Assembly: GCA_019022495.1 (NCBI GenBank) | Contig: JAFEKR010000010.1 | Location: 1,736,001 to 1,800,000, forward strand | Direction: 5' to 3' | DNA from: Epichloe hybrida | Taxonomy: Eukaryota > Ascomycota > Sordariomycetes > Hypocreales > Clavicipitaceae | DNA: 64,000 bases | Part shown: positions 10,760 to 22,683 of the stretch, one piece after another | Layout: each line of letters opens with the position of its first letter | Numbering within the stretch: position 1 is the stretch's first letter | Position numbers and translations under genes: made by a program | The notes under the pieces: model-generated | Told to the model about the DNA's origin: nothing | The model's database searches: none | What the model saw: only the letters and a program-made list of their open reading frames with translations

Positions 10760-12440
10760 ATGCGCCGTTTCAATCTTGTTCTCCTCGCCAGCCTGCAAAT
10801 GGCCGCAGGACGGTCTCGGAGCTTTACTATCCATGATGATCTGCTTGCCTTTCCTCAGGTACGTCGACGCTGACTGAGAGTATCGGATCCCCGGGAATGA
10901 TGACAACTGACCAACACGCGCGCAGTTCGAGATCGTCTTTGCTGAGAAGCGAGTATCCGGAAAGGAGGCACAGGCTCTAGTTGAGCGCAACAACCAACAC
11001 CCGACATATTCGGCCGAATTCTCACAAGCAACGGCTAGCGAGGCTCATGCAACAACGGATGCGGCAGCCGCTGGGGCCTCGAGCTCCGTCGACTCAGACG
11101 AAATTGCCGGGTACGCTTACGAGATTCTCAACATGTCCCCGCATCGGTACCTCTGCTCGATACCCGTGATACAGCCGCCTGGTCCGGTGAACGAAACAGA
11201 GAATGCGCTAGCAAAGGCCGAAGAGGAAAGAGAACACTACAGGGCTGCCGTTAAGGGCTGGGAGCTTATCAACAATTTTGAAGACAACTGCCTGTACTAT
11301 GTCTCTGGATGGTGGAGCTACAGCTTTTGCAAGAATCGCGAAATCGTGCAGTACCATGCAATCTCTGTCACTAGCAATGGCCAGATTCCCCAACGCGACC
11401 CAAACAGCCAGGAGTATATCTTGGGCCAAGTGCCCTCGCTCCCCGCGACAACGGGAGACAGACACTCGAAAAAGAAGCGAGATCCAAACGACCCCTCCCG
11501 GCCGCCTGCTGAACTGCAGATAAAAGGCGACCAACGGTATTTGGTCCAACGGCTGGAGGGTGGCACAGTGTGCGATTTAACAGGCAAGGAGCGTTCCATC
11601 GAGGTCCAGTATCAATGCGTGCCGGGTCTCCAGAACGACAAAATTGGTTGGATCAAGGAGGTGGTCACCTGCTCGTATATCATGATGATCAGTACGCCTC
11701 GCCTGTGCAACGATGTTGCCTTTCAGCCTCCCGTGGAGAAGGCCGCGAATCCCATTAGCTGCCAACTCATAACTGATGTCAGCGATTCATCACAGCCCCT
11801 CCTAGAGCAGCATGCCTTATCCGCACAGCAGCAAGCAGAGGGCGTCAGACAAGACGCCAACGAGGCAGAAGCGGACAAGGAGATGACTGAGAATCAAGAC
11901 GGAACTCCTCAAATTACCGTAGGAGGTATCGTAGTCGGCGGGAAACGGGTACTTTCTACCGGCGACGATGGCGGCAAACCGCTGAAGCTCCAGCAACTAG
12001 CCAATCTGTTTGCTCCTCAACCCAAGGTTCTGGAAATTATTGCCCAAGCAGCCAGCAAAGCTGACGGGGGCAAGGTCAAGGAGCTGACGGCCGAGGAGCT
12101 TGAAAGCTTGAAAATTGACCCCAAAGCCGTGGAAGAAATGCGCGAAAAACTGAAGAAGCTTGCTGGGGATTCTGGCTGGAAAATGGAGGTATTTCAGATG
12201 CACGATAACGATGAGAAGGAACTACTAGGGTATGTTGACGAACCAGAGGGGGCGAAGGATTCGAAGGGCAAATCCGACAAAGCCAAGCAGGGGAAGAAGG
12301 ACGCCGACGGCGGTCAAAGCGCGAATGAAGAAGGTGAAGACGCGTCGTCAAGGGAGAGGAAAGGTGCGAACTCAAAGGACAGGAAGAGGGGAGGTCGGGA
12401 GGGTAGTGAAGAAAAGTTTTACAATCGCGATGAGTTGTAG
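10760..12440 (+). CDS. yos9: Yos9/OS-9 family ER lectin of ER-associated degradation
   Basis: Recognises trimmed N-glycans on misfolded glycoproteins in the ER lumen and hands them to the Hrd1 ligase complex (family knowledge). Exon 1 (10760-10858) encodes a signal peptide (MRRFNLVLLASLQMAAGRSRS) and DDLLAFPQ. A 67-nt intron (10859-10925) is followed by exon 2 (10926-12440), beginning FEIVF. Total 537 residues. The MRH lectin domain spans roughly residues 150-300: CLYYVSGWWSYSFC near the start, EVQYQCVPG in the middle, and CSYIMMISTPRLC at the end. The C-terminal third is highly charged (Lys/Glu/Asp), probably disordered, and ends NRDEL, a variant HDEL/KDEL-type retrieval signal. Residue 33 joins cleanly across the intron. 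Confidence 0.93.
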
Positions 12441-14861
12441 CTTGTAAATCACGTTTGGCGTTGAGCGCTTCTGCGGTACAACTTGAATACAGCGCTCATG
12501 AGTTGGTGAGCGATGATGAATCTGCGAAATTGTTGAGTTTTGGCGGGGTTGGAGCGTGGTCCAGAATGCGTCTATACTAGAACGTTCATCGGGTTCTCTG
12601 CATGATATCTTGTCAAGGTATTCGCGTCCTAAGCTTCGTCTGCCGTAGCGATGTGCATTTCGCGCTTGGTTGATCTTCGCCCTGGCCTCGTACTGCCGCA
12701 ACTGCGCCGGCACCTCCCGAGCTCGGGTTGGATGGAAGGAGATGGGTCTTCAATCTCGGCACGTCATACTCATCTCCACACTCCTCAATGCAAGCACTTT
12801 AGCACGGGGTTGCGAAGGTTAGTTCCGCGGTCGGTGGCCGCTAGTACCTTTGCATGGAAACCGCATACAAGAGGTACACATTCCGTTTTGGGCTTAGTTG
12901 CCCGGAATTTCCATAACTCGTAATAACGTCGGAGAAGTTCACTTGCTGTGCTGGCGCAGCTTGTGTGACAGTAATTTAGGATGACGATGCGCACACAGAA
13001 AAGAAAAGAAAAGAAATTTCCGAGACAAAGCGTGGGAGAAATGGTCTGACTGGCCTGGCCGGCCGAAACAGTAGCATGCATTGTGATGGACTGAGTGGCC
13101 AAGCGACTGTTGGATGTGGAGCACCTGGGTGGGCGTCGGTCTGCGGGCTGGCAGCTCAGGATGACTCGATGAGTGCTTGGAGATGTACGGATTAGTAGAA
13201 GATTGTCGAGCAGCTGGAACTTGACAGCACCGCACCAACACTAGCTGAGGACGGTAGACAGTTTGCTAGCCGAGTTTATTCTTCGGCATCGCCAAGGCCA
13301 AACTTTCGAGGGTGTGCTGGGATGAACCAGGCAAGATATGAAATCGAGTGCGAGCCGAGAACGGAAAGGGGTTTATTTCTATCGTCGCATCTCGTTTCGC
13401 TTCCTGCTAGGTGATTTCCTCATTTGTGCACTTGTCAGCGCAAGGCGCAAAGCTGCCAGGTGACGCAACCCGTTGCACGAAAAGGGGCGATTAATACCAG
13501 ACGGAAAAAGAAAGAAAGCAGCTGAGCTACCGAGTAATACTCTGTGGTGCTGGTGGGTACTCGAGGCGCTCGAGCCGTGCCTTGCGGGCGTCCCGAGCAG
13601 CTCTCTCATCTTTAGTAACTCCAGTGCAACCCAGCAGCGCCTGGCACGCTGGACGAATCAGCAACCAGTTGGCCTGCGCAGACTGGAAGAACGGGCTAGC
13701 CGACAAGTCAAAACTTTCAACGCCAACACATGGCTGCTCTATCGCATCGTCTCCACTCCCAGCCATCTTCAATTCCCCTTTCCTTTGCTGGCATCTGCCA
13801 TCCACCTACGGAATCCCTGACCCATCCACCCATCCACCCATCCACTATCGCATGGCGCTTGCTGCGACTCTCTTGCGCTTCATTCCTTCATAGTAACCAC
13901 CCCCTTGCTTGATTTCGTCTTTGCATTCCAGTCAGTCCCTCTGTTCGAGTTTACCTGTTTTGTTGCCATCCAGCAACCGACCGACCCCAGCGAGGATACC
14001 GCCATTACGGACGTACGGATTACACCCTGCACAATCAATCACAATCAAACATCCCTTCTTGTCTCGGGTGGTTGCTCTTTGACCAATCGACCAAACTGCG
14101 TCGTGGTGTTTCCACTTTAGCCAGTCGCCGCCGGCCTGTGTCTCGCGCTCAACGGTTCGACTGCAAGACGGAATAGAATCGGTCATGGGCAGCTGGTTTT
14201 GGCGGTGACACCAGCATTTTCATCACACGCACGCATCGCATCGCATCACCTTTGACCTGCTCTTCTTTGCAGTGCCGTCTTGTGCTACTTCTGTCGTCAT
14301 ACTTCTGCTTACAAGGATCGACTGCCTCCAGCGGCGAATTGCATTCTGTGCACTCCCGATTTCACGCGACAAAACTGCATATGCCTGCTTTATTTGTTAC
14401 TCCAGCTTCAAGCACGATCCTGGCTTGAGGATTCTGCGCTCGGTGCTTCATATCATGCGTCGCTGGCTAGGCGCTTCTTTCTGAGTGGACAAGCGGGTTC
14501 TGCAGCGTCGTGAGAAATCACTGTCGTCCATCTTCAAACACTGGCTCACCCCTTATACGGCATGTTTTGCGACTTGGTCACAATCGCCTTTGCCTACAAC
14601 GTCTGAACGGCTCCGAGGATTCCTGCTTTTGACATCATCGTCTTCGTCGACGGCTTTCTCGCTCTGCCCGATCTCACTTGAGCTCGCTTCTTGGCCATTA
14701 CGTCTTCTTCCTTGACGGAAATCCTCTACCTAAAACCCTGGCCTTCAATTGTCTAAGAAACCTCTCAAATTCAGAAGTGAGACAAACGAAAAACATCTGC
14801 ATATAGACATCAACTTTTCATCTTGTTTTCCACAGTTCACTCACTACGCTGTGCATCCACA
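12441..14861. other. Long spacer and probable leader of the Cnn_1N gene
   Basis: No coding frame with family features. From about 13,800 it becomes pyrimidine-rich with several short ATG frames (for example at 14272, 14485 and 14749), typical of a long fungal 5' leader with upstream ORFs. The transcription start is not visible. Confidence 0.5.
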
Positions 14862-17648
14862 ATGGATGGACCTCGCCCGCGGCAATATCCACGCCCTCAA
14901 TCACGATCTTCGACTCACACCAGCGCTTCCAGAATGACCTCAGTCAGTGCCAACAGCTCGTCTTCTCAAATCGCTGCCTCGCCTCAACTTTCTCAATCTC
15001 ACTCAACACATCGATACCACCACAATCAATGCTCCACGAGCTCTCCTCGACCGACGTCAGGACCTACGCCACCGCTCTCTAGGCAGGAGAGCACCGAGTC
15101 GGCACGTCAACCTACAGTCTCATCTTTTCTATTGGAAAAATTGCAAAGGGAGCGTAGAGCCGAAATCGAAAAATCTAACCAGTCGCAGTCGTCGTTGCCA
15201 AGGTCCAACCCAGACATGAATGGATCGGCTGAGCTCGGACGAGCCCCGAGCTCTCCTATGAAGACTTCCGCTTCCGAAGCAAATCGACCGTCATCGAGCG
15301 CCGGACATGAAAACGGCAAGAAAAAGGGTCATGGTGTCAAGGAAATGGAACAGGTGATTTCGACTCTTCATAAACAGAACTTCGACTTGAAACTCGAGCT
15401 CTACCATCGGCGTGAAAGACAAAGCACGCTCGAGGAGCGGCTCGATGCTCTAGAAAGCGACAGGGTCCGGATGGAAGAAGTGAATGACAAGCTGTTGATT
15501 GAGTTGGAGAAACGCGACAAAGCGGTGGAAGAAGCCGTGGCCATGATAATCAACCTGGAAACAAAGGTGGATCAGCTATTTCGTGAAAGAACCATGGTGC
15601 AGCAAATTGAGAACGAGCCGTTCTTCTGCCCTCGGGATTACGATGTGGGCTACAAGACCCCGGTACCCCAAGGCCCGAGGCTGGATGTTGGCAAGATGGA
15701 TGATGCCAAAGTCGTCAACCGGATGCCCAGCTTTTTGTCCGATAACAGCGAAGTAACCAAAAACCTGAGAAACGTATACTTGGACAGCAAGGCCAGTGTT
15801 CTGAGTCTTCCGCGCGTGGCAGGAAGCTCCCCTGAAGCGGACAACGTGCAAGCTCTGGGCAGCCCTACGCTGAGCGTGCTCAGCGAGAGTTCGTTTGTGA
15901 GCGTCTACGGGCGAAAGGAGAAGGGTGCCGATATGGATCAGAATGACACGGATGTGGATGAGACCTTGGTCCTGGACGGCACGGAATCCTCTTTCATCAA
16001 GAGCCTCGCCGAGAATCCTGCACCGCGCGGGAAGGCTCGTTCAATGTCCTCCAGCAGGACCACGGGCTCACGAACTAGCTCTGCAGGACAATACCAGTCA
16101 ATAACAGACGTCATTGAAGGATCGCCCCTGCAGCGACTAGAACGACTTGACATGTCTTATACAAGCAGAAGGGACCCGAGACAACGGGGTCAAAGCCAAG
16201 GCAGGGACTTCACAAAGGTTCAATTCGTCTCTCACGATCGACCGGCGGCACAAGGACCCATGAGACAAGACGAGCGCGATACTCTGCGAAAGGTATTGAC
16301 TGATGGACCTGGTGGCGTTAGACTTCACGACCACGGACTGCCGCCAACACCGGACACCATATCGAGCTCGACTCTACGCCGCCTTCAGGGCTCCAGCGAT
16401 ACCCTCTCTCAGCAACCAGACGTCCACGAAGAGAGTAGCAATGGCGTCTCCTTGAATCCTGCAAGCCACGGTGGAAAGTTGCAGAATAGCATGACAGTGG
16501 CGTTACCCCAGGGGGGTGGTCAGACGGGGGTAGTAAGCTGGGCGTCGCCTAGTAGATCAACCATTGATTCGCTATTCGAGCATGGTGATCCCCTGATTAG
16601 CCGGCCACGCTCGGCAGATGAGTCTACCATATCGTACGGGAGGGGACAAGGCTGGGATAGCGATGACGACGATGACGACGATACCCATTCGCTTCAGTCT
16701 AGCCTTGATATTTGGATGCGAGAGGGCGCACCTTCGAGAAATAAGGTTCAAGGCTCCCCAGATCTTTTCAGTTTCCCCTCCGGTGGCGGACACAACGGCA
16801 GCTGGAACCCGGGGGCCATGTATGGACAAGGCAGCGTTTCGGCAGACAGTACTCAACCTCCTCCCGGCTTTGACTACATGCGAGACCTGTTCTCTCTTCG
16901 CCAAGGTCTGTTCGCGAATACCGCGCCGCCCCCGCCAAACCGTCGATCCAGCTTGCACGCCAGAACAGGATCATCAGAGACCACATCACAAGCCACGGGC
17001 CATCAGGACAGCGAGAAAGGACCAACATCGGCAAAACGTCGAAGTTACCACAGCAGACAAAACAGTGTGGACCTTGGTCGAGGGGATGCCTTACGAACTC
17101 CAGTCCAGCGAGATCAGTTTGCACCTCCGCCCCAACCAAGTAGTGACCATAAGCAGAGGAACTACCCTCCAATCTCCGGCCATCAGCACGGAGCCAGGGC
17201 TGGCTTGAACAGACTATTCCGCCGCTCTACTAGCGGTGCACCGGCTGTGCCAGCTTCTTCCAACAACAACAACCAAACCGAAGCCGCCAGCCCTGAGACG
17301 GCCAAGAACCATGACGCAATGGGCCTGCCGTCGTGGGCCAGCCGAAGCTCGGCTGTGGAGGACGACAGAACTAGCGCCACGCCGCCGCCCATCACGTTCA
17401 ATTCACGACAGACGCGGCGGAACACCATGGGAGCAGAGGGTGAATCAGAACGGCCCTCGACGCAAGACCTGCATAGAAGCAAGACTCCTGGGCCGGCTAC
17501 TGCAGCGGCAGCGGCGGCGGCGGTAGCAGCGGCGGCGGAAGCTGCCGGTACAGATGAGGGGCCTGTGGCACCATCGGGGACAGGGACGCGGAGAAAGTGG
17601 CTCCCAGGTTTCTCGCGGACAAGCAACTCAAAGAACAAGACCGGATAG
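14862..17648 (+). CDS. Centrosomin N-terminal motif (Cnn_1N) protein, putative microtubule-organising factor
   Basis: A 928-residue, apparently intronless frame; the ATG at 14862 (CCACAATGG context, MDGPRPRQYPRP) is preferred over the in-frame 14823 ATG. Residues about 160-246 form a coiled coil starting KEMEQVISTLHKQNFDLKLE, the centrosomin motif 1 used by Cnn/Mto1/ApsB-type proteins to bind gamma-tubulin complexes. The rest is Ser/Pro/Arg-rich and low complexity, with an Asp run near residue 605 and an Ala run near residue 885. This matches the architecture of large fungal proteins annotated with this motif. A spindle-pole or septal organising role is inferred from the motif alone. The upstream spacer is long and pyrimidine-rich, probably a long leader with several short upstream ORFs. 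Confidence 0.82.
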   Translation: MDGPRPRQYPRPQSRSSTHTSASRMTSVSANSSSSQIAASPQLSQSHSTHRYHHNQCSTSSPRPTSGPTPPLSRQESTESARQPTVSSFLLEKLQRERRAEIEKSNQSQSSLPRSNPDMNGSAELGRAPSSPMKTSASEANRPSSSAGHENGKKKGHGVKEMEQVISTLHKQNFDLKLELYHRRERQSTLEERLDALESDRVRMEEVNDKLLIELEKRDKAVEEAVAMIINLETKVDQLFRERTMVQQIENEPFFCPRDYDVGYKTPVPQGPRLDVGKMDDAKVVNRMPSFLSDNSEVTKNLRNVYLDSKASVLSLPRVAGSSPEADNVQALGSPTLSVLSESSFVSVYGRKEKGADMDQNDTDVDETLVLDGTESSFIKSLAENPAPRGKARSMSSSRTTGSRTSSAGQYQSITDVIEGSPLQRLERLDMSYTSRRDPRQRGQSQGRDFTKVQFVSHDRPAAQGPMRQDERDTLRKVLTDGPGGVRLHDHGLPPTPDTISSSTLRRLQGSSDTLSQQPDVHEESSNGVSLNPASHGGKLQNSMTVALPQGGGQTGVVSWASPSRSTIDSLFEHGDPLISRPRSADESTISYGRGQGWDSDDDDDDDTHSLQSSLDIWMREGAPSRNKVQGSPDLFSFPSGGGHNGSWNPGAMYGQGSVSADSTQPPPGFDYMRDLFSLRQGLFANTAPPPPNRRSSLHARTGSSETTSQATGHQDSEKGPTSAKRRSYHSRQNSVDLGRGDALRTPVQRDQFAPPPQPSSDHKQRNYPPISGHQHGARAGLNRLFRRSTSGAPAVPASSNNNNQTEAASPETAKNHDAMGLPSWASRSSAVEDDRTSATPPPITFNSRQTRRNTMGAEGESERPSTQDLHRSKTPGPATAAAAAAAVAAAAEAAGTDEGPVAPSGTGTRRKWLPGFSRTSNSKNKTG

Positions 17649-18533
17649 GGGCTGTGCCAATTTTGAGTCTAGGGACGATTGCAGAAACAACACTTCTCCA
17701 TGTAATAACACCCATGACAGAAATGCGGGTGTGTACTTCATCTTGATCGTTGGCACATGATGGAGCGCATCTTTACAAGCAAGTAAAGGGTTGGTTGGGT
17801 TCAGCCAAGCCAACCGTGGTGAAGCTTAGCTAGGCATATTTCAGGAGCAGCATTGGCGTCTTCTTTTCTGATTTTTTTTTTTTTTTTTTTTTTAAAAAAA
17901 AGCCCAACAGCAGGGGAAATCTTAGCCTAGAATGCATCCAATACTTGAAACATACGCTGCAGTCCCCACCAGTCTTGACGTGTGTGTAATGGGCATGCCC
18001 CCTCATCGAGCGCGAAGTCAAGTCGTAAAGTATGACCAATATCCACATTCTACAACTTACAACCAGGGCAGGGCAGGGGGGGAAGTTTGTCAATCACCTG
18101 AGGTAGACTGGAAAGGTGTTTAGATGAAGGTAGTCAGGGGAATCTGTCTTGCGTGTGAGGCTTGTCGTGGCATGATCTACCCTGGTGGACTCGGCACCCT
18201 GCTTCCCGAAAACGGTCTGGGAAGACGTGCAGCTCAGACAGGAGGTTCGATTGCAGTTCCCAGGGCTTATTAATAAGTTCATGCTCGTCGGATCTCGTCG
18301 GCTGCTTGCCCCTGGGTTCAGCTGGGTGGGAACTTGGCACTACTTGGTTGGTGAGACTGCTCTGTCTCTCTGGCTGGGGGTTGCCGGAGATGATATTATA
18401 TGCCGACGGTTGCGAAATTTCTCTGAGCGAAACCGCAGAAACCTCTTTGTTGTACATGGGTTGAGAAAGGCTTTGCGTTATTTGTTGTTTGGGGGGGGGG
18501 CTTTTATTTTTATCGAGTGAGGGTCGGGGGGGT
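17649..18533. other. Convergent spacer Cnn_1N gene / PLC-like gene
   Basis: No gene seen. A T-run of over 20 directly followed by A8 lies at about 17,872-17,900. Confidence 0.5.
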
Positions 18534-20384
18534 TCATCGATCCGCGTAGATAAACACAGTTCCGTTCAAGAACGTGGTCCCATTTCTCAGGACGCTCGGC
18601 CGGCCGGGATGCAGCGTCGGGGGTGGGTCGTTGATGACGGTGCCGTTGGCGTACATGATTCCGTTCCAGGCCGAAGCCAGATTCACCGCGGACGACCCTT
18701 TGCTGGCCGCGGCGAGCAGCGGGGATCGCCGCGGGTTGATGTCGCAGTTCTCGCTAATCATGTACAGGTTCATGCCGATGGCGAAGGCGTACATCTCTGC
18801 GCTGAGCCGGTCCCAGTCCCACTGCTTGTTGACCACCACGCCGATGAAGTCGACCAGCACGGCTGTCGGCCAGCTTTCGGGGCTCATGTTGTTGATGCCC
18901 ATCCAGTACAAGGCGGGGTTGGTGGGGAGGATGCCAATGTTCTCGATGGACAGCGCCGTCGTGGTGACGGGGTCGGCACTGACGAGCCACTGGCTGATGA
19001 GGAACCGGTCGTCGTTTGGGAAGCTGCCGCTTCGGCCGACCGTCTTCCAGTCTGCGACTTGGTCGTTGGCCATCTTCTCCGTGTCGGGCAGGTCGGACCA
19101 GTTGTCCCATACGTCCATGCGGGAGGTCTGGTAGATTCCGTCGGCGACGGAGTCCTGCGGGACGTCGGCGTTGAGGTTGCCGCCGAGGAGGAGGAACAGG
19201 ACGCAGCCCCTGCCGCCGTTCTGGTCCATGAAATAGGATGCTTTTTGTTCATTGAACTTGATGGTGGGGTCGAGATTTCCGCAGCGGTTGTCGACGCCTC
19301 GGAGTTTGCCAAAGAAGTCGATGACAATGTCCGTGTTCCAATAGATGGGCCCGTTTGCGGGCACCTCAAGCATGCCGATTAGGTATTGAACTCTGAACAA
19401 GATGATTTCCCCTGGGTATTCGGCCGTAAATTGGTTGACTTCCCGGATGACATCGTCGAGAGACTCGCCGGTGTTTCCGATGACGACGTCGGCTTTTTCG
19501 TCGCCGAGGTGCATGGTCCAGAAGCTGTAGTCGTTCTTGTTGGCTAGTCTGTGGACGCTGCCCACTCGGAGGTCAAAGACGCGGGCGCCGGCACGAAGCT
19601 GGTCATAGATGTTGAGGCCTTGGGTTTGGGTATTGGGTTCGGTGCCGACGGAGGCGATCTTGTTGCTAATTCTACTCATGCCGGAATCGTGGGTGGCAGG
19701 CATGAAAATGTGCTGGACCTGGCGGTCCTTGATGACATCGTACAGGCCTTTCATCCAATTGCCTGGGCCGTGCCGAAGAGACGCGATGAACCCGTACGAG
19801 TCGCTCCCTGTAATGACCAGAGTGACGGCAGCCTCCTTTCCGGCATCCAGGTACTCCCGCTGGCCTAAGCCCATGCCGCTCAGGTCGAAGATGGTGCGGC
19901 GGGGATAGTCATTGGGGATGTTGGTGCGGGCTCTGACTTCAAACCGTTTATCCGTGCCCTCGATGGTGTAGTAGACCTCGCCGCCGTCGTCCTTTGGATT
20001 CTTACCAAGATGTTTTGTGTACTCTGCAGTGTTTTGGCGGGCCCGCCCTTGTGGGACATCATCCCAGTCAAAAGTGTCCATCTGATACGAATGCGTGCGG
20101 CTTCGGTCGAGGATGAATCGGTGGGGGGTCAAATTGACTATGGTGATGTATTGCTTGGCGGGGAAGCCGACTTTTTGGAGAGGAATGAGAGCCCATGGCA
20201 TGTAACTTCCTACTTTGGGCACTTCATTGCTGTATGATCTGTCTTCTTTTCGGCACACATCGTGCGCACTGCGGTTGCATTTCTCAAACAATTTCGGGTT
20301 GGGTGCCGTTGACGCAACCTGGGCGTAAAGGAGCATCAAGATCAAGCTCGCGAATATGGTCACGGTCGATTGACTTTGCCGCAT
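18534..20384 (-). CDS. Secreted PLC-X-like phosphodiesterase (TIM-barrel)
   Basis: Single-exon, about 616 residues from the ATG at 20384, which gives a clear signal peptide (MRQSQSTVTIFASLILMLLY, cleavage near ASTA). A 20-residue longer in-frame start at 20444 would bury it. An N-terminal domain of about 190 residues (LTPHRFILDRSRTHSYQMD...) precedes the phosphatidylinositol-specific PLC X-like region. That region starts FMPATHDSGMSRI, with the first catalytic His at about residue 232, and continues GARVFDLRVG, then GNTGESLDDVIREVNQF, then YPGEIILFRVQ. Many fungal secreted proteins share this layout; substrate is not predictable. Several N-x-S/T sites lie near the C-terminus. It is the last intact gene before the transposon nest. 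Confidence 0.85.
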   Translation of the reverse strand: MRQSQSTVTIFASLILMLLYAQVASTAPNPKLFEKCNRSAHDVCRKEDRSYSNEVPKVGSYMPWALIPLQKVGFPAKQYITIVNLTPHRFILDRSRTHSYQMDTFDWDDVPQGRARQNTAEYTKHLGKNPKDDGGEVYYTIEGTDKRFEVRARTNIPNDYPRRTIFDLSGMGLGQREYLDAGKEAAVTLVITGSDSYGFIASLRHGPGNWMKGLYDVIKDRQVQHIFMPATHDSGMSRISNKIASVGTEPNTQTQGLNIYDQLRAGARVFDLRVGSVHRLANKNDYSFWTMHLGDEKADVVIGNTGESLDDVIREVNQFTAEYPGEIILFRVQYLIGMLEVPANGPIYWNTDIVIDFFGKLRGVDNRCGNLDPTIKFNEQKASYFMDQNGGRGCVLFLLLGGNLNADVPQDSVADGIYQTSRMDVWDNWSDLPDTEKMANDQVADWKTVGRSGSFPNDDRFLISQWLVSADPVTTTALSIENIGILPTNPALYWMGINNMSPESWPTAVLVDFIGVVVNKQWDWDRLSAEMYAFAIGMNLYMISENCDINPRRSPLLAAASKGSSAVNLASAWNGIMYANGTVINDPPPTLHPGRPSVLRNGTTFLNGTVFIYADR

Positions 20385-21028
20385 CGTGAAAACAGGTAGA
20401 GCGGCCCGGACACGGCCACAGCGTATCCAGAGATGAGGCTTCAATGTTCACGACCCGAACGACAGACATGAAGAACTGGCCGGAGGAGACCACGGCATAT
20501 GTACACCACCAGACTTCTCTCCATGCGTTCCTACACCTCGGTCCCTACTCCCTATTCTCTACAAACAGACGACGCCATCCCCTCCTCATCGTCGTCGTCG
20601 TCGTGTTGGGGGGAGCGTAGAAGTCATGCTGAATGCTACCTCTCCGTCCCAGCGGCGCATTACTAGTCCCGTGAGCAGTACTCAAAGATACAGGAACATG
20701 GCGAACTAGTCCGGTCCCCAGGTCACGCCCGGGCCACGCCTAGGTCCCGGTTGGTCCCGGTGTTGTCTGGTTGTGCCCGTCCATCACAAGACTTGACGGC
20801 ATCAGGTGTGGTGGCTGTCCCATGGTGAACATGGAACAGCCCAGGCATTTTGCAGGTGTTGCAGCGTCAGCCGTTCATGCACTCACATCTCAGTCTGATG
20901 CTCCCCGTCGTCAACCGACGTGGGCGGATGAGCAACTTCGTCCGAAGAGTGCATGTATGACGAAGGATTACGGGTCACGGTGCATTGCAAGCGCGAGGGC
21001 GGAACTGAGCAGTGAGGAAGTTGCTTGG
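20385..21028. other. Spacer between PLC-like gene and transposon nest
   Basis: Normal composition. A short GTC repeat lies near 20,590. A 96-residue frame at 20771-21061 runs into the LTR and has no recognisable features, so it is not called. Confidence 0.5.
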
Positions 21029-21033
21029 GTTTG
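21029..21033. repeat. Left target-site duplication of the Copia element (GTTTG)
   Basis: GTTTG directly precedes the 5' LTR and is repeated directly after the 3' LTR at 40866-40870. A 5-bp duplication is normal for LTR-element integrases. Confidence 0.93.
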
Positions 21034-21264
21034 TGTCAGGGAGAGCTCCCTTGAAGCATAGGTTATATGAGGGCAGCGCGCATTAACAGGGATAAAACGC
21101 GAGGTCAGATATTAGTAAATATGATGTATTAGAAGTACCTCTATAGACTAGTTATTACTATAGCGCACTATATACCTTTTAGGTATAAAAGTTAGGTGCT
21201 ATTTATACCTCTAATTAACTAAAATTAAACGCTTTCTATTATCTTTTTATACCCTTACCTAATA
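21034..21264 (+). repeat. 5' LTR of the Copia element
   Basis: Starts TGTCAGG and ends CCTAATA, a RIP-altered form of the CCTGACA preserved in the 3' copy. The two copies have identical length with only C/T and G/A differences in the parts compared. The first ~100 bp keep near-original composition; the rest is AT-rich. Confidence 0.93.
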
Positions 21265-22662
21265 GTTATAAGCCTAGGAGGCTTTAATTACTATTTTTAT
21301 TAATTATTATTAAAGATATAAGCTCTATTAAATATTATTAATTAACGCTTACCTATATTATAAGATAATCACCCTTTTATTATATTAATTAGTTAAAACC
21401 CTTATCCTATGCTTTAGTTAACTAATATATTCCCCTTTATAATATCTAAAGAAACTTTAAATATAGTATTATTATTAGAGAAGGATTAGATTAAGTGGTT
21501 TACCTAGGTTAAGAACTATATAGAATTATATAGTATTTAGGAGTATATTAACCCTAATAAGGTTAAATTACTTAAAGAACCTATAATACCTATATACCCC
21601 TAGAGGGGTCTGTAACTAGAGATTACGCTAAATAACCCTAATGCTCTTAAAGACTAGAAAATTACTTATAAAGATATAAAGGACTAATTTAACTTTAAAT
21701 ATAAAGAGCTTTAATTTAACCTTATAAAGTATATAAACCTATTAAAGTAAATACTAAAGATTAAGGAGTATATTTATAAGACCCTTTTAAAGAATATATA
21801 AGACTCTCTTAACTTTAATACTAAAGTAAAGGAAAAGGAGTTAGTTTAATATTATACCTATAGAATACTTAAGCTTCTTTATAATTAATATAAGCTAAAT
21901 ACTAAGAAAATACTTATCCTTATAGAGAATTACCTTAATAATTACTTATAAGCTAAAGGTACTTATAATTAGTATAAGTAAGCTATAATAATAAAGGTAC
22001 TATAGAGAAATTATCTAGATCTTAAGACTTAATAAACTAAGGAGATAATACTATATAAGTTTATTATTTCTCTTTAAAGTAAATTTAAGGTATTCTAAAA
22101 GAAATAAAATAACTTACTTAATAAAGAAGAGAATAATAGCTTCCTTAAGGTAGTTAGTAAGTTTAAAAAAGACTATAAAGCTCCTTAGAGCTTAATAATA
22201 ATAAAATTAGCTAATAACACTATTACTACTAATAAATTAAATAGTTAAAATAGATTAAAGTAAAGGAAGTGCCCTAGATACTCTAGTTATAATATTTATA
22301 ATATATTAAAGTAATAGGAATCCTATAATTTATTTAAAGCTCTTTATAAGCTAGAGGCTACTCCTAAGGACTAGGAAGTTAGGAAGAACTCTAAGGATAA
22401 TATTAAGAGATACCTTAAGGAAAACCTATAAGAGAGATTAAAAGCTATAAGTTAGAAGCTAGAGAAAAGAGAGAAAAGTAGTAATATTATTATCCCCTTA
22501 TAAAACCTAGTAAATAACTTACTTATAATAACTCTAGGAGAGAAAACTATAAATATATTATTATTTATATGCTTATAAAGCTCTTAACCTTTAAGGGAAG
22601 TTATATATTTAACTTTAAATACTATAGATAGCTCTAAAGGAAATTAGAATATAGTTATTTAT

Positions 22663-22683
22663 AATTCTAAAGCTAATGTTTAT
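22663..22683 (+). pseudogene. Copia protease active-site remnant
   Basis: Reads NSKANVY in the frame where Copia proteases have DSGAxxH. Asp to Asn, Gly to Lys and His to Tyr are all explained by C-to-T or G-to-A transitions. Confidence 0.7.

Noticed and set aside
18489..19382. 297-residue + strand frame
   Set aside because: Antisense shadow of the PLC-like gene, caused by high third-position GC.
20771..21061. 96-residue + strand frame at the nest boundary
   Set aside because: Ends inside the 5' LTR and has no recognisable features.
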